DNA from: Microbacteriaceae bacterium
GTDB lineage: Bacteria; Actinomycetota; Actinomycetes; Actinomycetales; Microbacteriaceae
Direction: 5' to 3'
NCBI GenBank assembly: GCA_023254555.1
Contig: JALRLI010000015.1
Coordinates: 1-18,357, forward strand
Length of the DNA: 18,357 nt
Under the pieces are notes generated by a model that was given only the letters and a program-made list of their open reading frames with translations, was not told where the DNA came from and ran no database searches. Position numbers and translations under genes: made by a program. Of this stretch, positions 1 to 7,057 are shown one piece after another. The first letter of the stretch is position 1; each line of letters begins with the position of its first letter.

Positions 1-260
1 ATGAAGGCTTCTTGGGTGCGGCATCCGACAAGCCCCTCGCCAAATTTCTGGAACATCTCATGCTGTTCAGAGGCGAACCGAGAGACCAGAGCAGCTTCGA
101 TGAGACCCTCGCGGCTGCCAAAGAAGTGGTAGACGGATGGCTCGCGCACACCCGCTGCCGAGGCGATGTCACGAATTCGAATGCCCTTGACACCCTCTTC
201 GTCGATAACCGAAACCGCAGCTTCAAGGAGCCGCTCTTTAGTCCCCGTAGAGTTTTGCAT
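1..260 (-). CDS. TetR/AcrR-family transcriptional regulator, N-terminal part (cut by window edge)
   Basis: Reading the minus strand from the ATG at 260 gives 86 residues before the window ends. They form the TetR-type helix-turn-helix: KERLLEAAVSVIDEEGVKGI (residues 8-27), then IRDIASAAGV and PSVYHFFGSREGLIEAAL, the classic recognition-helix pattern with the YxHF core. The C-terminal ligand-binding domain lies outside the window. No Shine-Dalgarno is seen; a TATACT -10 box (267-272, minus) ends 7 nt before the ATG, so the mRNA is probably leaderless. It is co-oriented with the DUF5652 gene 45 nt upstream and lies close to the divergent MMPL-YhgE/Pip efflux operon, its likely target by the usual logic of TetR neighbours. 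Family call is firm; ligand and target are inferred. Confidence 0.9.
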   Translation of the reverse strand, partial: MQNSTGTKERLLEAAVSVIDEEGVKGIRIRDIASAAGVREPSVYHFFGSREGLIEAALVSRFASEQHEMFQKFGEGLVGCRTQEAF

Positions 261-274
261 AGTTTTAGTATACG

Positions 275-321
275 GGGGTAAAGCCCTAGTTGACTGTGAG
301 TTTTACTAGGGTAAAAGCCCC
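275..321. promoter_or_regulatory. Inverted repeat over the tetR promoter (candidate autoregulatory operator)
   Basis: Perfect 7-bp arms CCCTAGT (284-290) and ACTAGGG (305-311) are separated by 14 nt, with further GGGG (275-278) and CCCC (318-321) outside them. The inner arm lies where the -35 element of the tetR promoter should be (its -10 is TATACT at 267-272), and the outer arm covers the DUF5652 stop codon (306-308). Position fits an operator for TetR autorepression. A weak terminator for the DUF5652 gene is the alternative, but no T-run follows it on the minus strand. Confidence 0.4.
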
Positions 322-554
322 AGTCGCGCATCCACTTCGCGCTTACGCTTGCGGCTGAAGATCAAGAGGTACAGCAGGTCAAGGATTCCGATGGTGTTGA
401 CGAACATCAACACTACAAACCAAACCGGGCTGCGGTTCGCACCGGCACGGTAGAGTGCGAGTATCTTCCATACCCACGACCACAGAATGAGAATCGAGAT
501 AATTGTAACGGCCAGCGGGTTTTGCAGTAGTTCATTGAACTGTTCGTAAGTCAT
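306..554 (-). CDS. DUF5652-type small membrane protein
   Basis: An 82-residue protein with two hydrophobic segments (about residues 14-36 and 43-66) separated by a short loop with RAGANRSPVWFVV, and a basic C-terminal tail rich in RKRK. The W-W-K-AL pattern in the first segment and the NTIGILDLLYLLIF stretch in the second match my memory of the DUF5652 family; function is unknown. The ATG at 554 has no Shine-Dalgarno; a TACAAT -10 (561-566, minus) ends 7 nt before it, so transcription probably begins at the start codon. It is divergent from the MMPL gene with only 46 nt between start codons, and precedes tetR on the same strand. It might be co-regulated with the exporter; that is inference from position. 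Confidence 0.75.
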   Translation of the reverse strand: MTYEQFNELLQNPLAVTIISILILWSWVWKILALYRAGANRSPVWFVVLMFVNTIGILDLLYLLIFSRKRKREVDARLGLLP

Positions 555-560
555 AAGGCA

Positions 561-594
561 ATTGTATGCAGGGGTATTCCACCTGCTCTAGATT
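561..594. promoter_or_regulatory. Overlapping divergent leaderless promoters with central inverted repeat
   Basis: On the minus strand TACAAT (561-566) ends 7 nt before the DUF5652 ATG at 554. On the plus strand TAGATT (589-594) ends 7 nt before the MMPL GTG at 601. Between the two -10 boxes lies an inverted repeat, GCAGG (568-572) and CCTGC (582-586), with a 9-nt centre. A protein bound there would cover both promoters' upstream elements. I see no good -35 for either promoter. The 19-bp size suits a TetR dimer, but binding is inferred. Confidence 0.5.
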
Positions 595-600
595 TGTCTT

Positions 601-3444
601 GTGGCTTCTTGGCTTTATCGCATTGGCGCGTTCGCGGCGAAAAGACACTGGCTAGTCATCGGGGTGTGGGTGCTTATTCTGGTGTCACTGACAGCGTGGT
701 CGAGTGCTGCCGGAAAACACTACGCGGGCGCTTTTGAGGTTCCGGGAACAGAATCGCAAAACGCGCTCGACATGCTCGATCAGCGCTTTGCGGCTGCCAC
801 GGGCGCTACCGTGAATGTTATTTTCACCGACAAAAACGGTGACATAACAGACGAGCAGTCTCAGATCAGCTCGGTGGCGGAAGAGCTCGCTGCCCTTTCG
901 GGGGTGACAAGCGCAAGCGATCCATTCAAACCCGGTAACGGCACCCAGATTTCACGCAACGGGCAGAGCGCGTATATCTCGGTGCAACTGGATTCAAACA
1001 GCCCGGTGCAAACCGCCACCGGCGAGCAATCTGAGGTCGCACTCTCGATTATGAACTCAGCTGATGCCCTGCAGAGTCAGAGTCTCGCTGTGGCGTATAC
1101 GGGTATTCCTGATGCGCCGGCGACCGGGGCTGACTACACCGACCTCATCGGCATGGGCATCTCACTCATCGTCTTGATCATCACCTTCGGGTCACTGCTC
1201 GCTGCCGGCATGCCATTGATTACCGCAGCAATCGGCGTCAGCATCTCGGGCTCATTGCTCGTGGTGCTCTCCAACTTTGTGACGCTCAGCGCAACCACAC
1301 CGCTGCTCGGCAGCATGCTCGGGCTCGCGGTCGGCATCGATTACGCGTTATTCATTGTGTCGAGGCATCGCAGCAATCTCGCCAATGGCATGTCGCCAAA
1401 GCAGTCGGTGGCAGTCTCAACGGCAACAGCCGGCACCGCCGTCGTCTTCGCCGGACTCACCGTGATCATCGCGCTGCTGGGTCTCTTCGTGGTTGGCATT
1501 CCATTCCTAGGCATGATGGGCTTGGGAGCTGCAGTGGCAGTGGTGATTGCTATCTCGATTGCGATCACACTGGTGCCGGCTGTGCTGGGTGCGTTTGGTG
1601 CCAAGCTGGTTCCGAACGCCACATCGAAGGCTTTCGCACGAGAACAGAAGGATGCGCCGCCAACGCTCGGCGCGAAATGGGGCAACCTTGTCACGCGCAA
1701 ACCCGCACTGACCGTGCTGGTCGTTCTGATCGCTTTAGTCACACTTGCACTGCCCGCGGCGCAGCTGCGCCTTACCCTGCCCGGAGCTGGCTACGACGCC
1801 CCCGGCAGCATCACCCGCACCGGCTACGACACCATGGCTGCAGAGTTTGGCGCCGGTGTGAGCGGGCCGCTGCTCGTGGTGGCAGACATCTCAAAGACCG
1901 AAGTCACCGACATCGAATCAGTGCTGAACGCGCTCCATGATGAGTTCATCGGTGTTCGAGGGGTGGCATCGGTGTCACCAGCGGTTCCGAATGCGACGCT
2001 AGACACGGCGATCGTGGTGGTGACTCCCACCACCGGGCCAAACGATGCGGCCACCGAAGATCTGGTCAACAAACTGCGCGCCGGCGAAGCCAAGTTTGAG
2101 AAAGCGAATGCGTTCAGCTACGAAATCACCGGCAGCACCGCGATCGGCATCGATATCTCAGCCCGACTCTCCGAGGCTATATTGCCGTTTGGCATTGTGG
2201 TTGTCGGACTCAGCCTGCTGCTGCTGATGGTGGTGTTCAGATCACTCGCGGTACCCTTGTCTGCCACTGCGGGTTTCGTTCTGTCAGTGCTGGCAGCGTT
2301 CGGGGTTTCAGTCGCAGTGTTCATGTGGGGATGGGGTGCTGACCTCTTTGGCGTTACGAAGGTCGGTCCGGTTGTCTCATTCATGCCGATTCTCGTGATG
2401 GCAGTTCTCTTTGGTCTTGCCATGGACTACGAGGTCTTTTTAGTGTCGAGGATGCGCGAGCGATTCGTTGCCACGCGTGACCCCCACCGCGCGGTAACCG
2501 AGGGTTTTCGCGCTTCAGCCCGTGTGGTCACCGCAGCGGCTTTGATTATGTTCAGCGTGTTCTTCTCCTTCGTACCTGGCTCGGCTGCCCTGCTGCAACC
2601 AGTCGCACTGGCGTTGGCGGTGGGCGTCGCAATCGACGCGCTGTTGGTTCGCATGACGCTGATTCCGGCGGTGATGTCCCTGCTCGGCAACCTGGCCTGG
2701 GCTTTACCAAAACGAATCGAACGGCGTCTGCCAGATATGGATATCGAAGGCGAAAAGGTGCAGGGTCGGCTTGAAACCTTGGCTTGGCAGCAGAACGCTG
2801 AGGCTGACATCGTGATTGACGCAGCGAATCTCAAAATTTCTGGCACTGAGCTGCCCGCGATGACATTTACTGCGCGTCGCGGAAACCTGGTCGTCGCGTC
2901 GGTGCCGACTCAGGTCGCGGGCGAACTGTTCTTGGCGGCAGTTGCTGGCCGGGCTGATGCCAGAGGGTTGCTCGTGTCATGCGGAAAGCCGCTCCCTTAC
3001 GATGGCGTTCGAGTGCGCAAGCAGAGCGCACTCGTGCTCGACAACGTCGAAGTAGTCGAGAGCAGCGTTGAACAACAGATTGTTACTGGCTTACGCATGA
3101 ATTCACTCGCCCATGACGAGGCGCACGTAGACGCGACGCTCACCATCGCTGAAGCACTACTCGGTGCATCCGGTATTTCGGGGGATGAATACCGGTTGAA
3201 TCGTTCAGCCGAAGGCCTTGGCCAAGCGCAGCGCAGCATTCTCGAGTTAGCCATTGCCGTGCAGTGCCCAATCGAGGTGCTTGCCTTCGACGCCCGAATC
3301 GCAGCACAGCAGCACGAAGCCAAATTCATTTCTCGGGTGTGTGCCTTCACCCAAGCCAATGTCACAATCGTCAGTGTGGTGTCAACCGATTTCGAGCCGG
3401 GTGGACTGTCACTCTCCCGCGAGCGAGAGCTGGTGCGAGTATGA
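601..3444 (+). CDS. MMPL/RND-family exporter with C-terminal degenerate ABC-ATPase-like domain
   Basis: A 947-residue protein. Residues 1-710 form a complete MMPL transporter: TM1 near 14-35, a periplasm-facing loop, then TM bundles after about 180 and 525. Each half has the proton-relay GxxxDY motif: GLAVGIDY (241-248, D247) and GLAMDY (605-610, D609). Transport is expected to use proton-motive force; typical MMPL cargo are lipids or hydrophobic compounds, unknown here. The tail (about 740-947) is not MMPL. It runs in ABC-ATPase order: RRGNLVVAS (759-767), AVAGR (780-784), GKPLPYDG, a signature-like GLGQAQR (872-878), then IEVLAFDAR (891-899). Walker A lacks GKS/T and the catalytic Glu after Asp897 is Ala, so it should not hydrolyse ATP. 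Start is GTG, probably leaderless. Its TGA overlaps the next ATG by 4 nt. Confidence 0.93.
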   Translation: MASWLYRIGAFAAKRHWLVIGVWVLILVSLTAWSSAAGKHYAGAFEVPGTESQNALDMLDQRFAAATGATVNVIFTDKNGDITDEQSQISSVAEELAALSGVTSASDPFKPGNGTQISRNGQSAYISVQLDSNSPVQTATGEQSEVALSIMNSADALQSQSLAVAYTGIPDAPATGADYTDLIGMGISLIVLIITFGSLLAAGMPLITAAIGVSISGSLLVVLSNFVTLSATTPLLGSMLGLAVGIDYALFIVSRHRSNLANGMSPKQSVAVSTATAGTAVVFAGLTVIIALLGLFVVGIPFLGMMGLGAAVAVVIAISIAITLVPAVLGAFGAKLVPNATSKAFAREQKDAPPTLGAKWGNLVTRKPALTVLVVLIALVTLALPAAQLRLTLPGAGYDAPGSITRTGYDTMAAEFGAGVSGPLLVVADISKTEVTDIESVLNALHDEFIGVRGVASVSPAVPNATLDTAIVVVTPTTGPNDAATEDLVNKLRAGEAKFEKANAFSYEITGSTAIGIDISARLSEAILPFGIVVVGLSLLLLMVVFRSLAVPLSATAGFVLSVLAAFGVSVAVFMWGWGADLFGVTKVGPVVSFMPILVMAVLFGLAMDYEVFLVSRMRERFVATRDPHRAVTEGFRASARVVTAAALIMFSVFFSFVPGSAALLQPVALALAVGVAIDALLVRMTLIPAVMSLLGNLAWALPKRIERRLPDMDIEGEKVQGRLETLAWQQNAEADIVIDAANLKISGTELPAMTFTARRGNLVVASVPTQVAGELFLAAVAGRADARGLLVSCGKPLPYDGVRVRKQSALVLDNVEVVESSVEQQIVTGLRMNSLAHDEAHVDATLTIAEALLGASGISGDEYRLNRSAEGLGQAQRSILELAIAVQCPIEVLAFDARIAAQQHEAKFISRVCAFTQANVTIVSVVSTDFEPGGLSLSRERELVRV

Positions 3445-5168
3445 AGCGGTTGAAGCTGCGCAGTAGTTGGCTCACGACAGTAATTGTGTTGGCGATTCCA
3501 CTGATCACGAGCGTTCTCACCATGATTACCGTCTCTGAACCTCCGCACACGAGCAGTGGCCAGCCGGCGCTGAATGCGGCGATTGTGAACAACGACCAGA
3601 TAGTGACCGAATCACTTGGCGGCGAAAGCGTGCCGGTGCCAGCCGGGCGCATGCTCGTCGGCGAACTTGTGACGAACCCGGATGACGGCTTCAGCTGGGT
3701 CATCACTAATGCCGAAACCGCCAGCGCAGGCCTTGCCTCGGGCGAGTTTTCAGCAGTGGTCACCATTCCACAGAATTTCTCTGCTTCTTACATTTCGAGC
3801 ACCACTGAAAACCCAGTTCAGGCGACAATCAACGTACAGACTGATGGCTCGCATAGTTATCTGGCCGCAATCATCGCCCAGTCGCTGGCGTCGAGCCTGC
3901 CCGATACACTCTCAAACCAGCTGACTTCGGGATTCATCGAGAACCTCCTACTCGGGTACACAGCTCTTTCAGACGGCATGGGTGAGGTCGCGACCGGCGC
4001 GAACGAGCTCACGGTCGGCCTGAACGAAATCGCCAAGATCACAGCTGAGTTGCCTGCTGCGACCGACGAGCTCGCTGATGGGTCGAAGCTGGTGGATGCC
4101 GGGCTGAACGAGCTCGCAAAAGACCTGTGGCAGCTGGCCGCGTTCAGCCAGACCTCTGTCGAGAGCAGCGCCACCGTAGTGACGCAGATTGCGTCGTTGA
4201 AGAGCTATGTAGACAGTGCTTCGTTTGACCCGACGGTCAAGGCTGCAATTTTGGGTCAGCTCGCGAGCCTTGAAACCTCTTCTGCAACCACTGCCACGAA
4301 CGCACTTGAAACCGACGCTGGCATCGACTTGGGTGCCCTTGCCGCAGATGTGTTGAAAGCCGCAAGCGGCCTGGTTTCGGCTGGCAACAGTGAACTTGCT
4401 GCGGGTATGCCGCTCCTGAACGAGGGCGTTTCGGGCGCCGCGGCTGGCAGCGGCGCCCTCAGTTCTGGACTCTCAGAGGTTGCCGCAGATATTCCGAATT
4501 ACACCAAGGATCAAGCTTCAACCCTCTCGAACGTGGTCGCAAACCCGATCAAAACAGAGCAGGTGACCAACCCCAAACTTCCCAAGGCGGTTGGTGCGGT
4601 GGGAGCCGTGATCATCCCGGTTGCACTCTGGCTTGGCGCCTTAGCGCTGAGCTTCGTAAGAGACGCCTTCTCAGCGAGGGCGCTCGGCACACGGGCCTCA
4701 AACCTACGAATCGTGAGCCAAGCGTCACTGCCCCTCGCTGGGATGGCCGCACTGCAGGGCGCGCTGATCGTGGTTGCGATTTTCGCGCTGCAGCTCGAGC
4801 CGTTGCATCCGCTCGCCTTTATTTTGCTGACATTTGCGGCCGCCATCTCGTTCGTACTCTTACACCAGGGGCTCGCCGCGCTCACCGGTAGGTTCGCCTG
4901 GCTGATCTCGTTGGCCTTACTCGCGCTACAGATACTCGCCGCCGGCGTAGTGCTCCCCGCGCTCTTCGTGCCTGACTGGGTGCTGACTCTCGGCTCTGTG
5001 TTGCCGCTGAGCCAAGCAATCAGCGGAGCTCAGGAAGTGATTACCGGTGGTTCACTCGCGAACGTGACAGCGAGCATCCTTTGGCTCATCTTCACCGGTG
5101 TGCTCGGTCTCGTGCTCACCCTGTTTGCAGTTGCCCGCGGTCGCCGAATCAGCTCAAGCAGGCTTTAA
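3441..5168 (+). CDS. YhgE/Pip family membrane protein (ABC-2-like permease)
   Basis: The ATG at 3441 overlaps the MMPL stop codon (ATGA), which fixes the start despite an open frame extending upstream inside the MMPL gene. The 575-residue product has TM1 at about residues 10-31, a large extracytoplasmic region to about 382, then five or so C-terminal membrane segments (383-570). The outer region shows the YhgE/Pip hallmark of spaced Gly/Leu heptads such as GANELTVGLNEIAK and GSGALSSGLSEVA, predicting long coiled-coil helices. The C-terminal block resembles ABC-2 permeases. Known relatives include the phage infection protein Pip of lactococci; the physiological role of most members is unknown. 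Coupling to MMPL implies a joint export or envelope function. The 3' end overlaps the convergent aminopeptidase gene by 20 nt. Confidence 0.88.
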   Translation: MKRLKLRSSWLTTVIVLAIPLITSVLTMITVSEPPHTSSGQPALNAAIVNNDQIVTESLGGESVPVPAGRMLVGELVTNPDDGFSWVITNAETASAGLASGEFSAVVTIPQNFSASYISSTTENPVQATINVQTDGSHSYLAAIIAQSLASSLPDTLSNQLTSGFIENLLLGYTALSDGMGEVATGANELTVGLNEIAKITAELPAATDELADGSKLVDAGLNELAKDLWQLAAFSQTSVESSATVVTQIASLKSYVDSASFDPTVKAAILGQLASLETSSATTATNALETDAGIDLGALAADVLKAASGLVSAGNSELAAGMPLLNEGVSGAAAGSGALSSGLSEVAADIPNYTKDQASTLSNVVANPIKTEQVTNPKLPKAVGAVGAVIIPVALWLGALALSFVRDAFSARALGTRASNLRIVSQASLPLAGMAALQGALIVVAIFALQLEPLHPLAFILLTFAAAISFVLLHQGLAALTGRFAWLISLALLALQILAAGVVLPALFVPDWVLTLGSVLPLSQAISGAQEVITGGSLANVTASILWLIFTGVLGLVLTLFAVARGRRISSSRL

Positions 5169-6396
5169 GCACAGCCACGAACTGAGCGATATCGCCTCGG
5201 TGGCACAGCTCTCGAGCCGAGTGCATCGAGAGAATCGGCACACCAACATCGAGGGTGCGGATGCCAAGTCTGGTCGCTGTTAGCGGGCCAATTGTGGTTC
5301 CGCACGGAATCGAATTGTTCGAAACGAACTCTTGGGTGGCGACGTTCGCTCGCTCGCAGGCGGCCCGCCAGAACGCGCTGCCGTGGGCATCGGTCGCGTA
5401 ACGCTGATTCGCATTGAGCTTGAGCACGGGCCCACCGCCGAGCACCGGGTAGACATTCGGATCGTGCTTGCCGGCAAAATTGGGATTGATTGAGTGCGCG
5501 GCATCAGCTGAAACGCACCAGGACGTCGCAAAGGCTTGCGCCTGTTGATCGCGACTCGCACCGAGTGATTCGGAGATTCGCTCAAGCACTTCTGCAAGCA
5601 GCGGCCCGCTCGCACCCGAGCGGCTCTCAGAGCCCAGCTCTTCATGATCGAACGCAGCAAGCACCGAGATAGTGTCGCTGCTGTCATGATCAAACTCGAC
5701 GAACGCTTGGCAGCTCGCATAGACCGAGGTGAGATTATCGAGACGGCCGGATGCGATGAGCTGTTGGTCTTGGCCGAAGAGCGCGGGCGGTTGAGCATCC
5801 ACCGAAATAATGTCGTGCCCCGCGATGTCGCCAGACGTGAGGCCAACACCCGCCGCAAGCTCGCCAAAAAAGTCGAGTGAGCCAACCCCAAGAATCGGCT
5901 GCGTGTGAAGCTGTCGGTCGACCGTTCGGGTATCGTTCGCGCTGCGGTCGAGGTGAATCGCGAGCTGAGGAATACGCGCTACTGGGCCGCTTCGAACGAG
6001 ATGTTCACGCCCATCGCGACTCACAATACGACCAGCAAATTCGAGTTCCCGATCAAACCACGTGTCGAGAATCGGCCCGCCATACACCTCAACGTTGAGC
6101 TGGCTAAAGCCATGGCTCTCGGTGACTGGGCCGGGCTTCACCTTGAAGCCGGGTGAATCGGTGTGCGATCCGAGGATGCGCAGCGCGGTGCTCGCCTCAA
6201 CCGTTTTCGGCATCGACCAGGCAACGATGGCGCCGTCACGAATTACGTACCACTTTGCCCCCGGCACCAGAACACCTAGCCAAGAATCCTGTTCTTCGAG
6301 CCTTGTGAAGCCCACAGTTTCGAGTCGGCGAGCTACCTCGTGCGCTGCGTGATACGAACTCGGGGATGCTGACAGAAATGCCAGGAAGTCATTCAT
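5149..6396 (-). CDS. apeB: M18-family metallo-aminopeptidase
   Basis: A cytoplasmic zinc aminopeptidase of the M18 (aspartyl aminopeptidase) family; these remove N-terminal, often acidic, residues from peptides. From the ATG at 6396 the protein has 415 residues, near the family norm. Metal and catalytic motifs are in the expected order: GSHTDSPG (H78), GGPILDTWFDREL, SGRLDNLTS (D220), DHEELGSES (250-258), AHSINP, and the C-terminal SMHSARELCHRGDI bearing the last ligand His. The frame continues upstream to 6495, but 6396 agrees with family N-termini (NDFLAFLSASPSSYHA), has GGTGAG just upstream, and overlaps the dedA end by 8 nt as expected for a coupled operon; an ATG at 6414 is an alternative. 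It is last in the operon pepA-dedA-apeB. The 3' end overlaps the YhgE/Pip gene. The symbol follows Pseudomonas usage. Confidence 0.92.
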   Translation of the reverse strand: MNDFLAFLSASPSSYHAAHEVARRLETVGFTRLEEQDSWLGVLVPGAKWYVIRDGAIVAWSMPKTVEASTALRILGSHTDSPGFKVKPGPVTESHGFSQLNVEVYGGPILDTWFDRELEFAGRIVSRDGREHLVRSGPVARIPQLAIHLDRSANDTRTVDRQLHTQPILGVGSLDFFGELAAGVGLTSGDIAGHDIISVDAQPPALFGQDQQLIASGRLDNLTSVYASCQAFVEFDHDSSDTISVLAAFDHEELGSESRSGASGPLLAEVLERISESLGASRDQQAQAFATSWCVSADAAHSINPNFAGKHDPNVYPVLGGGPVLKLNANQRYATDAHGSAFWRAACERANVATQEFVSNNSIPCGTTIGPLTATRLGIRTLDVGVPILSMHSARELCHRGDIAQFVAVLKACLS

Positions 6397-7057
6397 GGTG
6401 CTCACCGAGTTCATTGATTTCGCCTCTGCGTCGTTCGCGCAACGCATACACTCTGCGCCAGACAAAGACCACGATTGCGATGAGCACAATCGCAATCACC
6501 GCGTTTTGCACGAAACCGGCGTACTCCTCAACCACATTCCAGTTTTCACCCAAGTAGAAGCCGGCGAGTATGAAGAGGGTGTTCCAAATGAGGCTGCCCG
6601 CTGCGGTGAGCGGAATGAACACCAGCATCGGCATGCGTGTCACACCGGCTGGTATTGAGATCAGACTTCTGAAGATCGGAATCATGCGCCCGAAGAAGAC
6701 GGTTTTCTTGCCGTGCTTATCAAACCACGCCTCGGTGCGGTTCGCATCTTCAACGCTCACAAGCGGAACCTTCACAAGTAGGCGATGCATGCGGTCACGG
6801 CCGAGCCAAGCACCAATGAGATAGAGCGCAATGGCACCAACCACCGAACCAACGGTTGCCCAGATGATTGCGCCGATGAGGTTCATAGCACCCTGGCTCG
6901 CGGTGAAACCAGCGAGAGGCAAGATTACTTCGCTAGGAAGCGGAGGGAACAGGTTCTCGAGCGCGATTGCGATGGCGACGCCGGGCTCGCCGAGCGCTTC
7001 CATCAGACCGACAGCCCACTGCGCGACCGCGTTTAGGTTGTCAGTTGCTGAGCTCAC
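6389..7057 (-). CDS. DedA-family (SNARE-associated/VTT domain) membrane protein
   Basis: A 222-residue integral membrane protein. ALENLFPPLPSEVILPLAGF (residues 33-52) is the DedA re-entrant-loop signature with its E and double-proline region. GRMIPIFRSLISIPAGVTRM (about 123-142) is the second conserved block with the arginines typical of the family. Several hydrophobic segments follow, and the tail is basic (RERRR). DedA proteins are implicated in lipid-carrier or phospholipid scrambling and envelope homeostasis; the substrate of this one cannot be read from sequence. The start is GTG at 7057, overlapping the pepA stop by 4 nt (GTGA); its own TGA overlaps the next gene start by 8 nt. Translation of all three genes is probably coupled. 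Confidence 0.93.
   Translation of the reverse strand: MSSATDNLNAVAQWAVGLMEALGEPGVAIAIALENLFPPLPSEVILPLAGFTASQGAMNLIGAIIWATVGSVVGAIALYLIGAWLGRDRMHRLLVKVPLVSVEDANRTEAWFDKHGKKTVFFGRMIPIFRSLISIPAGVTRMPMLVFIPLTAAGSLIWNTLFILAGFYLGENWNVVEEYAGFVQNAVIAIVLIAIVVFVWRRVYALRERRRGEINELGEHHE

Noticed and set aside
3264..3440. Upstream extension of the YhgE/Pip frame by 59 codons
   Set aside because: It lies wholly within the MMPL coding sequence; the ATG at 3441 overlaps the stop codon and starts a normal basic-plus-TM N-terminus.
2997..3548. 183-residue minus-strand open frame antisense to the MMPL tail
   Set aside because: Ser/Thr/Arg-rich translation with no recognisable motif, opposite a clearly coding frame.
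5280..5891. 203-residue minus-strand open frame inside apeB
   Set aside because: Alternative frame of a gene with all M18 motifs; Arg/Ser-rich shadow translation.
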